Source of the DNA: Arsenicibacter sp965247375
GTDB taxonomy: Bacteria > Bacteroidota > Bacteroidia > Cytophagales > Spirosomataceae
Direction: 5' to 3'
NCBI GenBank assembly: GCA_965247375.1
Contig: CBDFHU010000072.1
Coordinates: 1 to 64,000 of the forward strand
DNA: 64,000 bases
Below the pieces are notes generated by a model. It was not told the DNA's origin and did not search any database. It worked only from the letters and a program-made list of their open reading frames with translations. Position numbers and translations under genes: made by a program. Of the stretch, positions 8,837 through 16,932 are shown in pieces (the stretch's first letter is position 1; each line of letters begins with the position of its first letter).

Positions 8837-9030
8837 TCATTACGGCTTTCCTGTATGTGCTGATGTAAGGCTTTAGCCGTTTCGGCAGATAGTTTTCCGG
8901 CAAAACGGTCTGAAAGCCGTGGCGGATCAACAGTCTGCCGGCTCATAATACGCAGAATATTAAGCGCTTCCAGATCTTTCACAAGATCAAAAGCTTTTGG
9001 GTTTGTCAGTTCAATCAATAGGGTATCCAT
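8815..9030 (-). CDS. Antitoxin of the PIN toxin pair
   Basis: A 71-residue protein starting MDTLLIELTN at 9030 (a frame open to 9057 adds nine unlikely residues). The N-terminal strand plus KAFDLVKDLEAL helix is the pattern seen in small Bacteroidota antitoxins paired with PIN toxins; the C-terminal half (LSAETAKALHQHI) should wrap around the toxin. It lies directly upstream of, and overlaps, the toxin gene. No standard DNA-binding fold is obvious. Confidence 0.75.
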   Translation of the reverse strand: MDTLLIELTNPKAFDLVKDLEALNILRIMSRQTVDPPRLSDRFAGKLSAETAKALHQHIQESRNEWESRSI

Positions 9031-9164
9031 CTGCTTCTTTTTTAAGTAAAGAAACACTCACCCCGTTCAGCTACCATAGAAACAGCACGACAGGGCCTGT
9101 TCATCACTCCTTAAAGGTAACGATTTTGCTTTATTCCGAAAAAAAGCAGCGCATCGACCCGCTG

Positions 9165-9479
9165 TTACGGCTTCTCTTTCCGCAGAGAGTCTTTTTTGGC
9201 CGTTCCGATTGGAATCGCCACGCCGAAACCACGCGGATCGCTCAGGGGTTCAACCTGCATACCGCGTTTGCCTTTTCGTTTCCGGCGGAGAGGGCGCTCA
9301 GGCTGCGTCTGCATTGACGATTGCAGCATGGTCCCGGGAGCCGAGATCGGGGAGTCAATACCCGGAGTCATGATCGGCGGATTCGCCGGAGGGGGAGCCG
9401 GACGCGCCGTATCGCGTTGCCCGTAACAAACAATTGTGGCACTTGCCAACCAGACCGAAATCAATACCGCACGTTTCAT
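9165..9479 (-). CDS. Hypothetical small secreted proline-rich/basic protein
   Basis: A 104-residue protein with a signal peptide (residues 1-20, ending CYGQ). The mature part starts with a Pro-rich stretch (RPAPPPANPPIM) and has a very basic patch near residue 66 (PLRRKRKGKR). I recognise no family. It is single-copy between the toxin-antitoxin pair and the beta-helix gene, on the same strand as both. Confidence 0.55.
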   Translation of the reverse strand: MKRAVLISVWLASATIVCYGQRDTARPAPPPANPPIMTPGIDSPISAPGTMLQSSMQTQPERPLRRKRKGKRGMQVEPLSDPRGFGVAIPIGTAKKDSLRKEKP

Positions 9480-9545
9480 ACCTCACCAGTTCGTTGGAAT
9501 GTACATACCTAACCCGCGCCCGGCACCTACTGTTTGGTGAATCAC

Positions 9546-9576
9546 CAAAAAAGGGCTGCGCGTACACAGCCCTTTC
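9546..9576 (-). terminator. Intrinsic terminator of the beta-helix gene
   Basis: Stem AAAGGGCTG/CAGCCCTTT with an eight-base loop, followed on the minus strand by a T run, 20 bp after the stop codon at 9595. Confidence 0.8.
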
Positions 9577-9594
9577 TGTTGCGGTAAACAGCAG

Positions 9595-11967
9595 TTAATT
9601 TTTCAGCAAACGCCCCTGTAAATGCCCTTTGCTGGTCAATACCATGTACAGATACAGCCCCGCAGGCCAATCACGAGTGGTTAGGGTATGGGTCGTGGCG
9701 GTACCAGGCAGCTGCACGTTCCGGATGCGCTTACCTTGTAACGAATACACCTCAATCTCGCGGATATACGCCCCCTCCGGTACGCGGATCGTCACCTGAT
9801 CCTGCGCGGGCAGCGGATAGGCCCGCGCTTCACATTCCGTTGTTTCGGCCGAAAGACCGGCCGCTTCGCGCGCGCCCTGTGGTACATACTCAAAGGCGCC
9901 GATGTCGTAGCCTGCCCCCTGCGGACGGGACACATCCAGCCGGTCAACCGTTACGCCCCACTTCGCCGCATTGGCTCCGGCATCTATCAGCGGCGAGCCG
10001 GACAGTAAGGCAAAGTTGGCATTGGCCGGATCAACAAAACCCGCCGCCGACGTAGCAGCCACAGTATAGTTATTCAGCATGGTGGCCGTTGCGCCCTGCT
10101 GGAACGCAAACGGCTTACCCACATAGCCGTTGCTGGCCGCCGCGCCACTGGTTCCGTAATTGGTAATGGCGTTGTTGGCAATCGTATTGATATTGATCTG
10201 GTTATAGAGCCGGATACCGTCGCGGCCGCAACCGGTAATGGTGTTATTAATCAGTTGTACGTACGTGTTTGGCAGGGAGCCCGTCCGCTCGTCGCAGAAA
10301 ATCCCGTCGCCGCCCACCTGGCTGATCACGTTGTTAAACAGCCGGTTATTTCCCCAGTGCCCGACTATGATAATACCCATCCCCGAGGCGTTCAGGATGG
10401 TGTTGTTGTAGCAATCGCCGCCGGCACCGCCCCCTACCTGCAACCCGTTGTTCTGGTAGCTGGCGAAAGGCGAAATACCGGTGTCTTTCATCCAGTTATG
10501 ATGCACTTTGGCGTCGGGCGCACAGCCGTACTGCAACCCCTCTGCCCCGCTCCGTTCGATGCGGTTGTTGTAGATTTCGAGGCCGTAAATCAGGTGCGGG
10601 TATACCTGTTTCGTTACGCCGTTACAGGTCACCGTCATGCCGTCGCCGAAGAACGAATTACCGATGTACAGCCCTTCGCCGCCCACATCGTGGATGTAGT
10701 TGTCGTGCACCTTCACATTGTACATCGTAAAATTCGACCGCCAGGTTGCCGAATCGCAGCCCGGATCGGTTTTAACCATGATACCGGCGAAACCGGCCTT
10801 TGCTACTTCTACGTGGTCAACTTCGACGTCGGAGCTCAGGTCGCCGACCGCGATGCCCATATTCCCGCCCGTATTGAGGTTATTGATTTTAAAGCCATAC
10901 GGATAAGCCGCATCGCCGGTACCGCTCAGGGCAATATACCGGCTGTTTTTCACCTGTACGGTACTGGTCGCCGCGCTGGACTGCACCAGTACCTGGCCGC
11001 CGCAGTTCACGAACCGGATCGGCTGCGTGGGTGAGCCTTCAAAGTTGGTCAGCGTGATGTTATCGTACAATCCGGACTGCACGCAGACCTTTTTCCCCGC
11101 CGCAACTTCCAGCAGCCAGTTGTTGTAAGTCCCTGCTTTGGTGATGGTATAATCACAGCCACAGGCCGCTGAACCGCCTACCTGCCAGCCAGCCGGTACA
11201 GCGCCCAGGTTGTTGTAGAGCATAATGTTATCGTGTACGCTGGCATCAGGCGCATTGTTGACCCACAACGCCGCGCTGCTGGTGCGCTCGATGCGGTTGT
11301 TGTACACCTGCATGCCATACGTCTGCGCCGGATAAACGACCTTGTTCACGCCGTTGCAGGTGATGGTCCGGCCGGTAGCCATGGTATAGCCGCTACCCAA
11401 AAACATGCCCGGGCCGCTGGTGTGGTGGATGTAGTTGTCGTGGATTTTTACGTCGTTAATCGTAAAGTTGGGGTAGTTGGCCGTGGTGTCGCAGGCGGGG
11501 TCGGTTTTCATAAAAAAGCCCGCGTAACCGGCTTTGGCCACTTCGACCCGCTCCACTTCGTAGTTTGAGCTCATACCGCTGACCGAAACCGCCGCCACGC
11601 CTGACTTCGACTTATCAATTTTAAAGCCGTATGGGATCGAGCTGTCGCCCGAACCACTCACAACGATGTATTTAGAATCCTGAATCTCAAGCCCGGCGTA
11701 GTTACTGGTTTCGGAACCAAGTCCGACCAGACCGCCGCAGTTGACAATCCGGATGGGATTGGCGGACGTACCGACAAAGCCCACCAGCCGGATCCCATCG
11801 TAATGACCGGCCTGGATGCAGACCGTCTGACCAGGCTGTACTTTCAGTTTTGAGTTCTGGTACATCCCACCAGCCGTGATGGTTACGGCACAGTTGCAGG
11901 ATGTTTGGGCCATACCGTTGAGGGAAAACACACAGAGCCAGGCGAAGATAAGATAGATGTATTTCAA
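9595..11967 (-). CDS. Secreted parallel beta-helix protein with T9SS sorting tail
   Basis: A 790-residue protein: signal peptide (1-20, ending GMAQ), two tandem copies of a right-handed beta-helix module of about 270 residues, a third helix region, and a type IX secretion C-terminal domain (about 705-790: YPLPAQDQVTIRVP ... YSLQGKRI ... WPAGLYLYMV). Each module opens with a Cys-rich cap (CNCAVTI or CGCDYTI) and has IRIVNCGG or IRFVNCGG about 60 residues later. Repeated asparagine-rich turns (DNYIHH, NNRIER) are those of pectate-lyase-like helices. It is predicted to be surface-attached or released and to act on, or bind, a polysaccharide; no catalytic site was identified. Confidence 0.88.
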   Translation of the reverse strand: MKYIYLIFAWLCVFSLNGMAQTSCNCAVTITAGGMYQNSKLKVQPGQTVCIQAGHYDGIRLVGFVGTSANPIRIVNCGGLVGLGSETSNYAGLEIQDSKYIVVSGSGDSSIPYGFKIDKSKSGVAAVSVSGMSSNYEVERVEVAKAGYAGFFMKTDPACDTTANYPNFTINDVKIHDNYIHHTSGPGMFLGSGYTMATGRTITCNGVNKVVYPAQTYGMQVYNNRIERTSSAALWVNNAPDASVHDNIMLYNNLGAVPAGWQVGGSAACGCDYTITKAGTYNNWLLEVAAGKKVCVQSGLYDNITLTNFEGSPTQPIRFVNCGGQVLVQSSAATSTVQVKNSRYIALSGTGDAAYPYGFKINNLNTGGNMGIAVGDLSSDVEVDHVEVAKAGFAGIMVKTDPGCDSATWRSNFTMYNVKVHDNYIHDVGGEGLYIGNSFFGDGMTVTCNGVTKQVYPHLIYGLEIYNNRIERSGAEGLQYGCAPDAKVHHNWMKDTGISPFASYQNNGLQVGGGAGGDCYNNTILNASGMGIIIVGHWGNNRLFNNVISQVGGDGIFCDERTGSLPNTYVQLINNTITGCGRDGIRLYNQININTIANNAITNYGTSGAAASNGYVGKPFAFQQGATATMLNNYTVAATSAAGFVDPANANFALLSGSPLIDAGANAAKWGVTVDRLDVSRPQGAGYDIGAFEYVPQGAREAAGLSAETTECEARAYPLPAQDQVTIRVPEGAYIREIEVYSLQGKRIRNVQLPGTATTHTLTTRDWPAGLYLYMVLTSKGHLQGRLLKN

Positions 11968-12187
11968 GGGTGTTAATGATTTACGTAGTCAATAAACGGA
12001 TTAACGCGTAAAGATACTGATCATCACCATATTCATATGATGACTAACCTTTTGTTCACAGAATTTGCTTTGCGGGATTCGGCATTTTTATACTACTCAG
12101 CTTTTTATGAGCAAAAAGACCAAACCGATATAGAGTAAAATGCGGTTAAGCTTCCTTTTTCAAAAAAAGAATGTACTTACTTCCCCG

Positions 12188-14641
12188 ATGAAACAATCCT
12201 TTACCTTGATACCTTTCCGATTACCGGTTTTCCGTGCCGGCTGGCTAACGCTACTGCTTTTCGTCCTGATGTTGCCTGCGACACAGGCACAGGATGGAGC
12301 AAAGCTGAAGCTAAAAGGCAAAATTGTTGACGCACAAACAAACAGTCCACTGGGTTATGCGAGTGTGCGGCTTTTTAAGCAGGCCGACAGTTCGTTCGTT
12401 ACCGGCGGCATCACCGCCGAATCAGGTGAGTTTGCTATGGATGCACCGGCCGGCAGCTATTACGCACTGCTCGAATTTGTGGGCTATAAACCGACTAAAA
12501 CCGCTGGCTTCCAGCTTACCAAAGCCAATGCACCCTATAACTTCGGCAACCTGAAACTGGCCGTTTCATCCAAAACTCTCGATGAAGTGGTAGTACAAGG
12601 CGAAAAAAGCACCATGGAGCTTGCCCTCGACAAAAAGATTTTCAACGTCGGGAAAGACCTGGCCAACGCGGGCGGCACGGCGGTCGATATTCTGAGCAAT
12701 GTCCCGTCGGTGGCGGTCGATGTGGAGGGGAATGTCAGTCTGCGGGGCAGTAACAGCGTCCGGATTCTGATCGACGGCAAACCATCGGGCCTGGTCAGTA
12801 TCAAAGGCGGCAGTGGACTTCAGCAATTGCAGGGCAGCGCCATCGAACGCATCGAGATCATCACCAACCCGTCGGCCCGCTACGAAGCCGAGGGCATGGG
12901 CGGGATTATCAACATCATCCTGAAAAAAGAACAGAAACAAGGCTTTAATGGCTCATTTGACATTATTACGGGCTATCCGACCAACTACGGCGCGGCCGCC
13001 AACGTCAACTACCGCCGGAAAAACCTGAATTTCTTCGTGAACTATACCGCTTCGTTCCGCAATACGCCCGGCCGCGGGTCGCTGTATCAGGAAGTGTACG
13101 ACGGCGATACGACGCGGATTTACCAGCAAACGTCGAACAGTAAACTTAAGGGGCTTAACAACAGTGCCCGGGCGGGTATCGACTACTTTTTTAACCCGAA
13201 AAACGTACTGACGGGGGCCTATACCTGGCGCATCAGCAAAGGGAAACGCTACACCGACCTGCGCTACCGCGACTACATCAATACCCTGAACAACCTGCAA
13301 ACCATCACTAACCGGACCCAGGACGAAACCGAAACGGAACCGAATTCGGAGTATGCGATCACCTATAAACGGTCGTTTACCCGCGAGGGCCACGAGCTGA
13401 CCGCCGATGTCCGCTACCTCGACAACTGGGAAAGCTCCGACCAGTATTTCGGCCAACAAATCTATTCGCCAACCAACAAACCGATCTCGAATCAGTTGCA
13501 GCGTTCGCTCAACGACGAAACCGAAAAGCAGTTTCTGGTACAGGTCGACTATGTACAGCCGTTTGCGCAGAAGGGAAAGTTTGAAGCCGGTCTCCGCAGC
13601 AGCACCCGTAACATGACCAACGACTATACCGTAACCCAGCAGCGCCCCGACGGCAGCTGGTTTCAGTTGCCGGGCCTGACCAACGACTTTTTGTATGAAG
13701 AACGGATCAATGCCCTGTATGGCATTGTGGGCAACAAAAGCGGCAAGCTCTCGTATCAGGCCGGTTTACGGGCCGAATGGACCGGCGTGACCACCACCCT
13801 GAAACAAACCAATGAGGTGAATCCGCGCAACTATGCCAACCTCTTCCCGAGCGTTCACGCCACGTATGACCTGCCCCGTCAGCATGCGTTGCAGGTGAGC
13901 TACAGCCGCCGCGTGCGCCGGCCGCAATACAACGACCTGAGCCCTTTCATGACCTTCAGCGACGCCCGTAACTTCTGGAGCGGTAACCCCGACCTGAATC
14001 CGGAATTCACGAATGCCTTCGAAATCGGGCACGTCAAATACGTGGAGAAAGGCTCAATCAGCTCGTCGTTGTATTACCGGCATACCAACGGCAAGATCAT
14101 CCGGATCCGGCGGGTCGATGAGCTGGGCAACTCCACCACCCGTCCCGAAAACCTGGCGACTGAAAATTCATACGGAGCTGAGTTTGCGGCATCTTATACG
14201 CCCTACAAATGGTGGAAAATCGACGGCAGCATGAATTTTTTCCGCGCCGTTACCAACGGCAGCAACCTCGACGTGAGCTACCAGAGCGATACGTACAGCT
14301 GGTTTACCCGTGCCACCACGCGGTTTACGTTCTGGAAAAACACTGATCTGCAGCTGCGCGGCAACTACGAAGCACCACAAAAAACACCGCAGGGCCGCCG
14401 GAAATCCATTGCCACCCTCGACCTGGCGATGAGTAAAGACATCCTGAATAACAACGCGACGCTGACTCTCAACGTCATCGACGTATTCAACTCCCGCCGG
14501 TTCCGGTCAATTACCGAAGGGGATAACTTTTATACGTATGGCAACTCTCAGGGCCGTCTGCGGCAAATTAATCTGACGTTCAACTACCGCCTCCGTCAGG
14601 CGAAGAAAAAGGCCAAAGACGTAGGCGAAGGCGAGTTTTAA
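12188..14641 (+). CDS. TonB-dependent outer-membrane receptor
   Basis: An 817-residue outer-membrane protein. A signal peptide (ending ATQAQ) is followed by a carboxypeptidase-like regulatory domain (LKGKIVDAQTNSPLGYASV), a plug domain (LDEVVVQG, ILIDGKPSG, IEIITNPSARYE) and a barrel of the OMP_b-brl_3 type, ending in the aromatic-rich INLTFNYRLRQ. Start chosen at 12188, where the signal peptide begins; the frame extends to 12140. Substrate unknown; no SusD-type partner adjoins it, so it may transport metal or peptide rather than glycan. Followed by a strong terminator. Confidence 0.9.
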   Translation: MKQSFTLIPFRLPVFRAGWLTLLLFVLMLPATQAQDGAKLKLKGKIVDAQTNSPLGYASVRLFKQADSSFVTGGITAESGEFAMDAPAGSYYALLEFVGYKPTKTAGFQLTKANAPYNFGNLKLAVSSKTLDEVVVQGEKSTMELALDKKIFNVGKDLANAGGTAVDILSNVPSVAVDVEGNVSLRGSNSVRILIDGKPSGLVSIKGGSGLQQLQGSAIERIEIITNPSARYEAEGMGGIINIILKKEQKQGFNGSFDIITGYPTNYGAAANVNYRRKNLNFFVNYTASFRNTPGRGSLYQEVYDGDTTRIYQQTSNSKLKGLNNSARAGIDYFFNPKNVLTGAYTWRISKGKRYTDLRYRDYINTLNNLQTITNRTQDETETEPNSEYAITYKRSFTREGHELTADVRYLDNWESSDQYFGQQIYSPTNKPISNQLQRSLNDETEKQFLVQVDYVQPFAQKGKFEAGLRSSTRNMTNDYTVTQQRPDGSWFQLPGLTNDFLYEERINALYGIVGNKSGKLSYQAGLRAEWTGVTTTLKQTNEVNPRNYANLFPSVHATYDLPRQHALQVSYSRRVRRPQYNDLSPFMTFSDARNFWSGNPDLNPEFTNAFEIGHVKYVEKGSISSSLYYRHTNGKIIRIRRVDELGNSTTRPENLATENSYGAEFAASYTPYKWWKIDGSMNFFRAVTNGSNLDVSYQSDTYSWFTRATTRFTFWKNTDLQLRGNYEAPQKTPQGRRKSIATLDLAMSKDILNNNATLTLNVIDVFNSRRFRSITEGDNFYTYGNSQGRLRQINLTFNYRLRQAKKKAKDVGEGEF

Positions 14642-14645
14642 CATG

Positions 14646-14682
14646 CAAAACGGGCCGGTACTGACTGTACCGGTCCGTTTTG
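14646..14682 (+). terminator. Intrinsic terminator of the TonB receptor gene
   Basis: A 16-bp stem with one mismatch (AAAACGGGCCGGTAC side) around loop TGACT, starting five bases after the stop and ending in four T. The minus-strand reading also ends in four T, so it may serve the convergent gene as well. Confidence 0.82.
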
Positions 14683-14701
14683 TTATCAGCTGATTGAGAA
14701 G

Positions 14702-15151
14702 CTATTTCAGCTCCTTCAGCAATTGATCCAGATTACTCAGTCCCATCGTAAAGCCTCCCTTAAAGCCCATTTGCAGGATGGTTTCCAGCGCCTGCCGACT
14801 TTCGTAACGGATCGTGATGGAAACGGTTGTGGTACCCTCTTCTTCGCTGAAAACATTGGTCCAGTGCGAACGCGAGAAGTCGGGATTCAGGTTGCCGTCT
14901 TCATCGCTGAACCCGTTCAGGGCGCTGAAGCGTTGCTGCGGCTCAATCTCCTGATACGACACCATGCCCCAGTGCTTCTCGTTCTGCGGCGACACCATCG
15001 CGTACAGCCAGTGACCGCCTTCCGTAAAGCTCATGGATTTTGTTTCGGCACGGTACGGTTTCGGAGCCCACCAGCGTTCGAGCAGTTCGGCGGTTGTCCA
15101 GGCCTGCCACACCAGGTCGCGGCCGGCAGCAAACGAGCGGGTAACGTACAT
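14702..15151 (-). CDS. SRPBCC/AHSA1-like protein, N-terminus possibly frameshifted
   Basis: A 149-residue protein of the SRPBCC (START-like, AHSA1) fold: RSFAAGRDLVWQAWT at the N-terminus, WWAPKPYRAE, ALNGFSDEDGN and the C-terminal GFTMGLSNLDQLL helix. In-frame codons just upstream of the ATG read DFVVDKENNA, which is the normal beginning of this family, but that frame meets a stop; a one-base deletion near 15182-15183 would join it to an ATG at 15203 that overlaps the ArsR stop codon. ArsR-SRPBCC pairs are common and usually translationally coupled. Confidence 0.8.
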   Translation of the reverse strand: MYVTRSFAAGRDLVWQAWTTAELLERWWAPKPYRAETKSMSFTEGGHWLYAMVSPQNEKHWGMVSYQEIEPQQRFSALNGFSDEDGNLNPDFSRSHWTNVFSEEEGTTTVSITIRYESRQALETILQMGFKGGFTMGLSNLDQLLKELK

Positions 15152-15199
15152 TGCGTTGTTTTCCTTGTCTACGACAAAGTCGGAAAAGCAGGTTTGTGT

Positions 15200-15520
15200 T
15201 CATTTTGTATCTTGTTTAAGTGTTGATAATAGCTCATCGAGCTGGCTGAACCGCGTTTCCCAGATTGCCCGGTACTGCGCCAGCCACTGATCTACTTCCT
15301 TTAGTTTTTCCACTTCCAGATGATAATAGATTTCCCGGCCCTGCTGCTGCGGCCGGAGCAGTTCACATTCCGTCAGAATCTGTAAATGCTTCGAAACCGC
15401 CTGCCGGGTGGTATCAAAGTGCTCGGCAATGGCATTGGGTGTCATGGCCTGCAACGCAATCAGCGCAATAATGGCCCTGCGCGTCGGATCGGCTATCGCC
15501 TGAAAAACATCTCTCCTCAT
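15200..15520 (-). CDS. ArsR family winged-helix regulator
   Basis: A 106-residue ArsR/SmtB-type repressor: DVFQAIADPTRRAIIALI at the start, recognition helix region FDTTRQAVSKHLQIL, and the wing QQGREIYYHLE. No metal-binding cysteine cluster is visible, so it is the non-metal subclass that is usually paired with an SRPBCC protein. Start at 15520 follows the family; the frame extends to 15580. Its stop codon overlaps the ATG at 15203 of the following gene region (ATGA overlap). Confidence 0.9.
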   Translation of the reverse strand: MRRDVFQAIADPTRRAIIALIALQAMTPNAIAEHFDTTRQAVSKHLQILTECELLRPQQQGREIYYHLEVEKLKEVDQWLAQYRAIWETRFSQLDELLSTLKQDTK

Positions 15521-15674
15521 AAAACGCCCTTTATGCAACCATTCATTTGCAAATATACGCGCAACTATTTGGTTGCACAAATTTTTTGATAGATTTTATC
15601 AACAGTCAGCGTATGTCGGTTGACATTTTCTCTTATTCAGGTTACATTATTCAATCACAACCGACTCCATACGT

Positions 15675-16838
15675 ATGACTGTCTCGTTTCCTGCGCTGCT
15701 GCTGCTGCTCGGTGCCCTGCAAGGCTTTATCCTGGCGACACTGCTCTGGGTACACCGGTCGGGTAACCGGCTGGCCAACCGGCTCCTCGGTACACTGGTC
15801 GGCTTACTGGGGCTGGCGAGTCTGGCGGTGGCCATGCCGGTCAGGAATGGATGGATCAGCCTGATGCTCGATCTGCTGCCCTTTATCATGATTATGCCGA
15901 TAGGGCCGCTGATCTGGTTTTACACCCGTGCGCTGCTGGAGCCGGACTTCCGGTTAACGCGCCGCGAGAAATGGCATTTCTGGCCTGTGCTGATCGACTG
16001 GGGCAGTAAACTCGCGGGCTGGGGCTTCATCATCGGCGCGCTGCTAGGCCTGGTCGATTATGGCTATCGGGAGGACGTAGCCTTGTTTATGGACGATTAT
16101 AATGTCTATTCCGACATTCCGCGCTGGCTGTCCGTGACCGTTTATGTGGTTGTTACGTACCGGTGGCTGCAACACTATACCCATACACACCCGCAGCAGC
16201 AACTGACCCATATCAGCTGGCTGCGTCAGTTCATGATCGTTTTTCTGGCCTTTCAAAGCCTGTGGCTCATCCACCTGATTCCGTACATCATTCCGGCCAC
16301 GCGCAATGCCCTCCTGGATGCCTGGGGCTGGTATCCAATCTACCTCCCGATTGCGGTTATGATTTACTGGCTGGGACTGCGCGGTTACCTGCACGCCCGC
16401 AGTGAGCCAACCTTTCTTGCACCGGCATTGCCGAAACCGCCCGGCAAGGAGTTGCCCGGCAAGGCCTTGCCGAGCAAGTCGTTGCCCGACGAACAGGCGG
16501 AGGAAGCGGTTACCCGGCTACAACAGGCGATGCAAAACGACCGGCTCTACCTCGACCCTGAACTAAGCCTCGACAAGGTCAGCCGCCACGTACAGTTGCC
16601 CGCCAAAACCATTTCGGCCGTCCTGAACCAGCACCTTGGCAAGAGCTTTAACCAGTTTGTGAATGAATACCGCATCGACGACTTTAAGCGCCGGCTGTCC
16701 GATCAGGCCTACAGCCACCTGACCCTGACAGGGCTTGCGTTTGAGTGCGGCTTTAACTCGCAGGCTACGTTTCAGCGGACATTTAAACAGATCACCGGCG
16801 CGACGCCGGGGACCTATCTTCAGCAGCAAATGGCCTGA
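15675..16838 (+). CDS. Membrane-anchored AraC family regulator
   Basis: A 387-residue protein with six or seven predicted membrane helices in the first 250 residues, a Lys/Pro-rich linker with repeated LPGK/LPSK units (residues about 258-275), and a C-terminal AraC DNA-binding domain (LDKVSRHVQLPAKTIS, FNQFVNEYRIDDFKRRL, AFECGFNSQATFQRTFK). This 7TM-AraC layout is widespread in Bacteroidota and lets a membrane sensor act directly on DNA. The target is unknown; the M1 peptidase gene follows on the same strand and is separated by a palindrome that could be an operator. Confidence 0.9.
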   Translation: MTVSFPALLLLLGALQGFILATLLWVHRSGNRLANRLLGTLVGLLGLASLAVAMPVRNGWISLMLDLLPFIMIMPIGPLIWFYTRALLEPDFRLTRREKWHFWPVLIDWGSKLAGWGFIIGALLGLVDYGYREDVALFMDDYNVYSDIPRWLSVTVYVVVTYRWLQHYTHTHPQQQLTHISWLRQFMIVFLAFQSLWLIHLIPYIIPATRNALLDAWGWYPIYLPIAVMIYWLGLRGYLHARSEPTFLAPALPKPPGKELPGKALPSKSLPDEQAEEAVTRLQQAMQNDRLYLDPELSLDKVSRHVQLPAKTISAVLNQHLGKSFNQFVNEYRIDDFKRRLSDQAYSHLTLTGLAFECGFNSQATFQRTFKQITGATPGTYLQQQMA

Positions 16839-16867
16839 AAACCGGGCAAATCCGGATGTAAGAGCTC

Positions 16868-16883
16868 TCAAATCCGGATTTGA
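16868..16883. promoter_or_regulatory. Perfect 16-bp palindrome upstream of M1 peptidase gene
   Basis: TCAAATCCGGATTTGA is a perfect palindrome; a second half-like copy CAAATCCGGATG lies at 16847-16858, 21 bp away. It falls between the AraC regulator and the peptidase gene and is a plausible operator. Confidence 0.5.
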
Positions 16884-16932
16884 GTAGCCAACAAGGCCGT
16901 TTTTTGCGTGTTTTGGGCTAAAAACAACGCTA

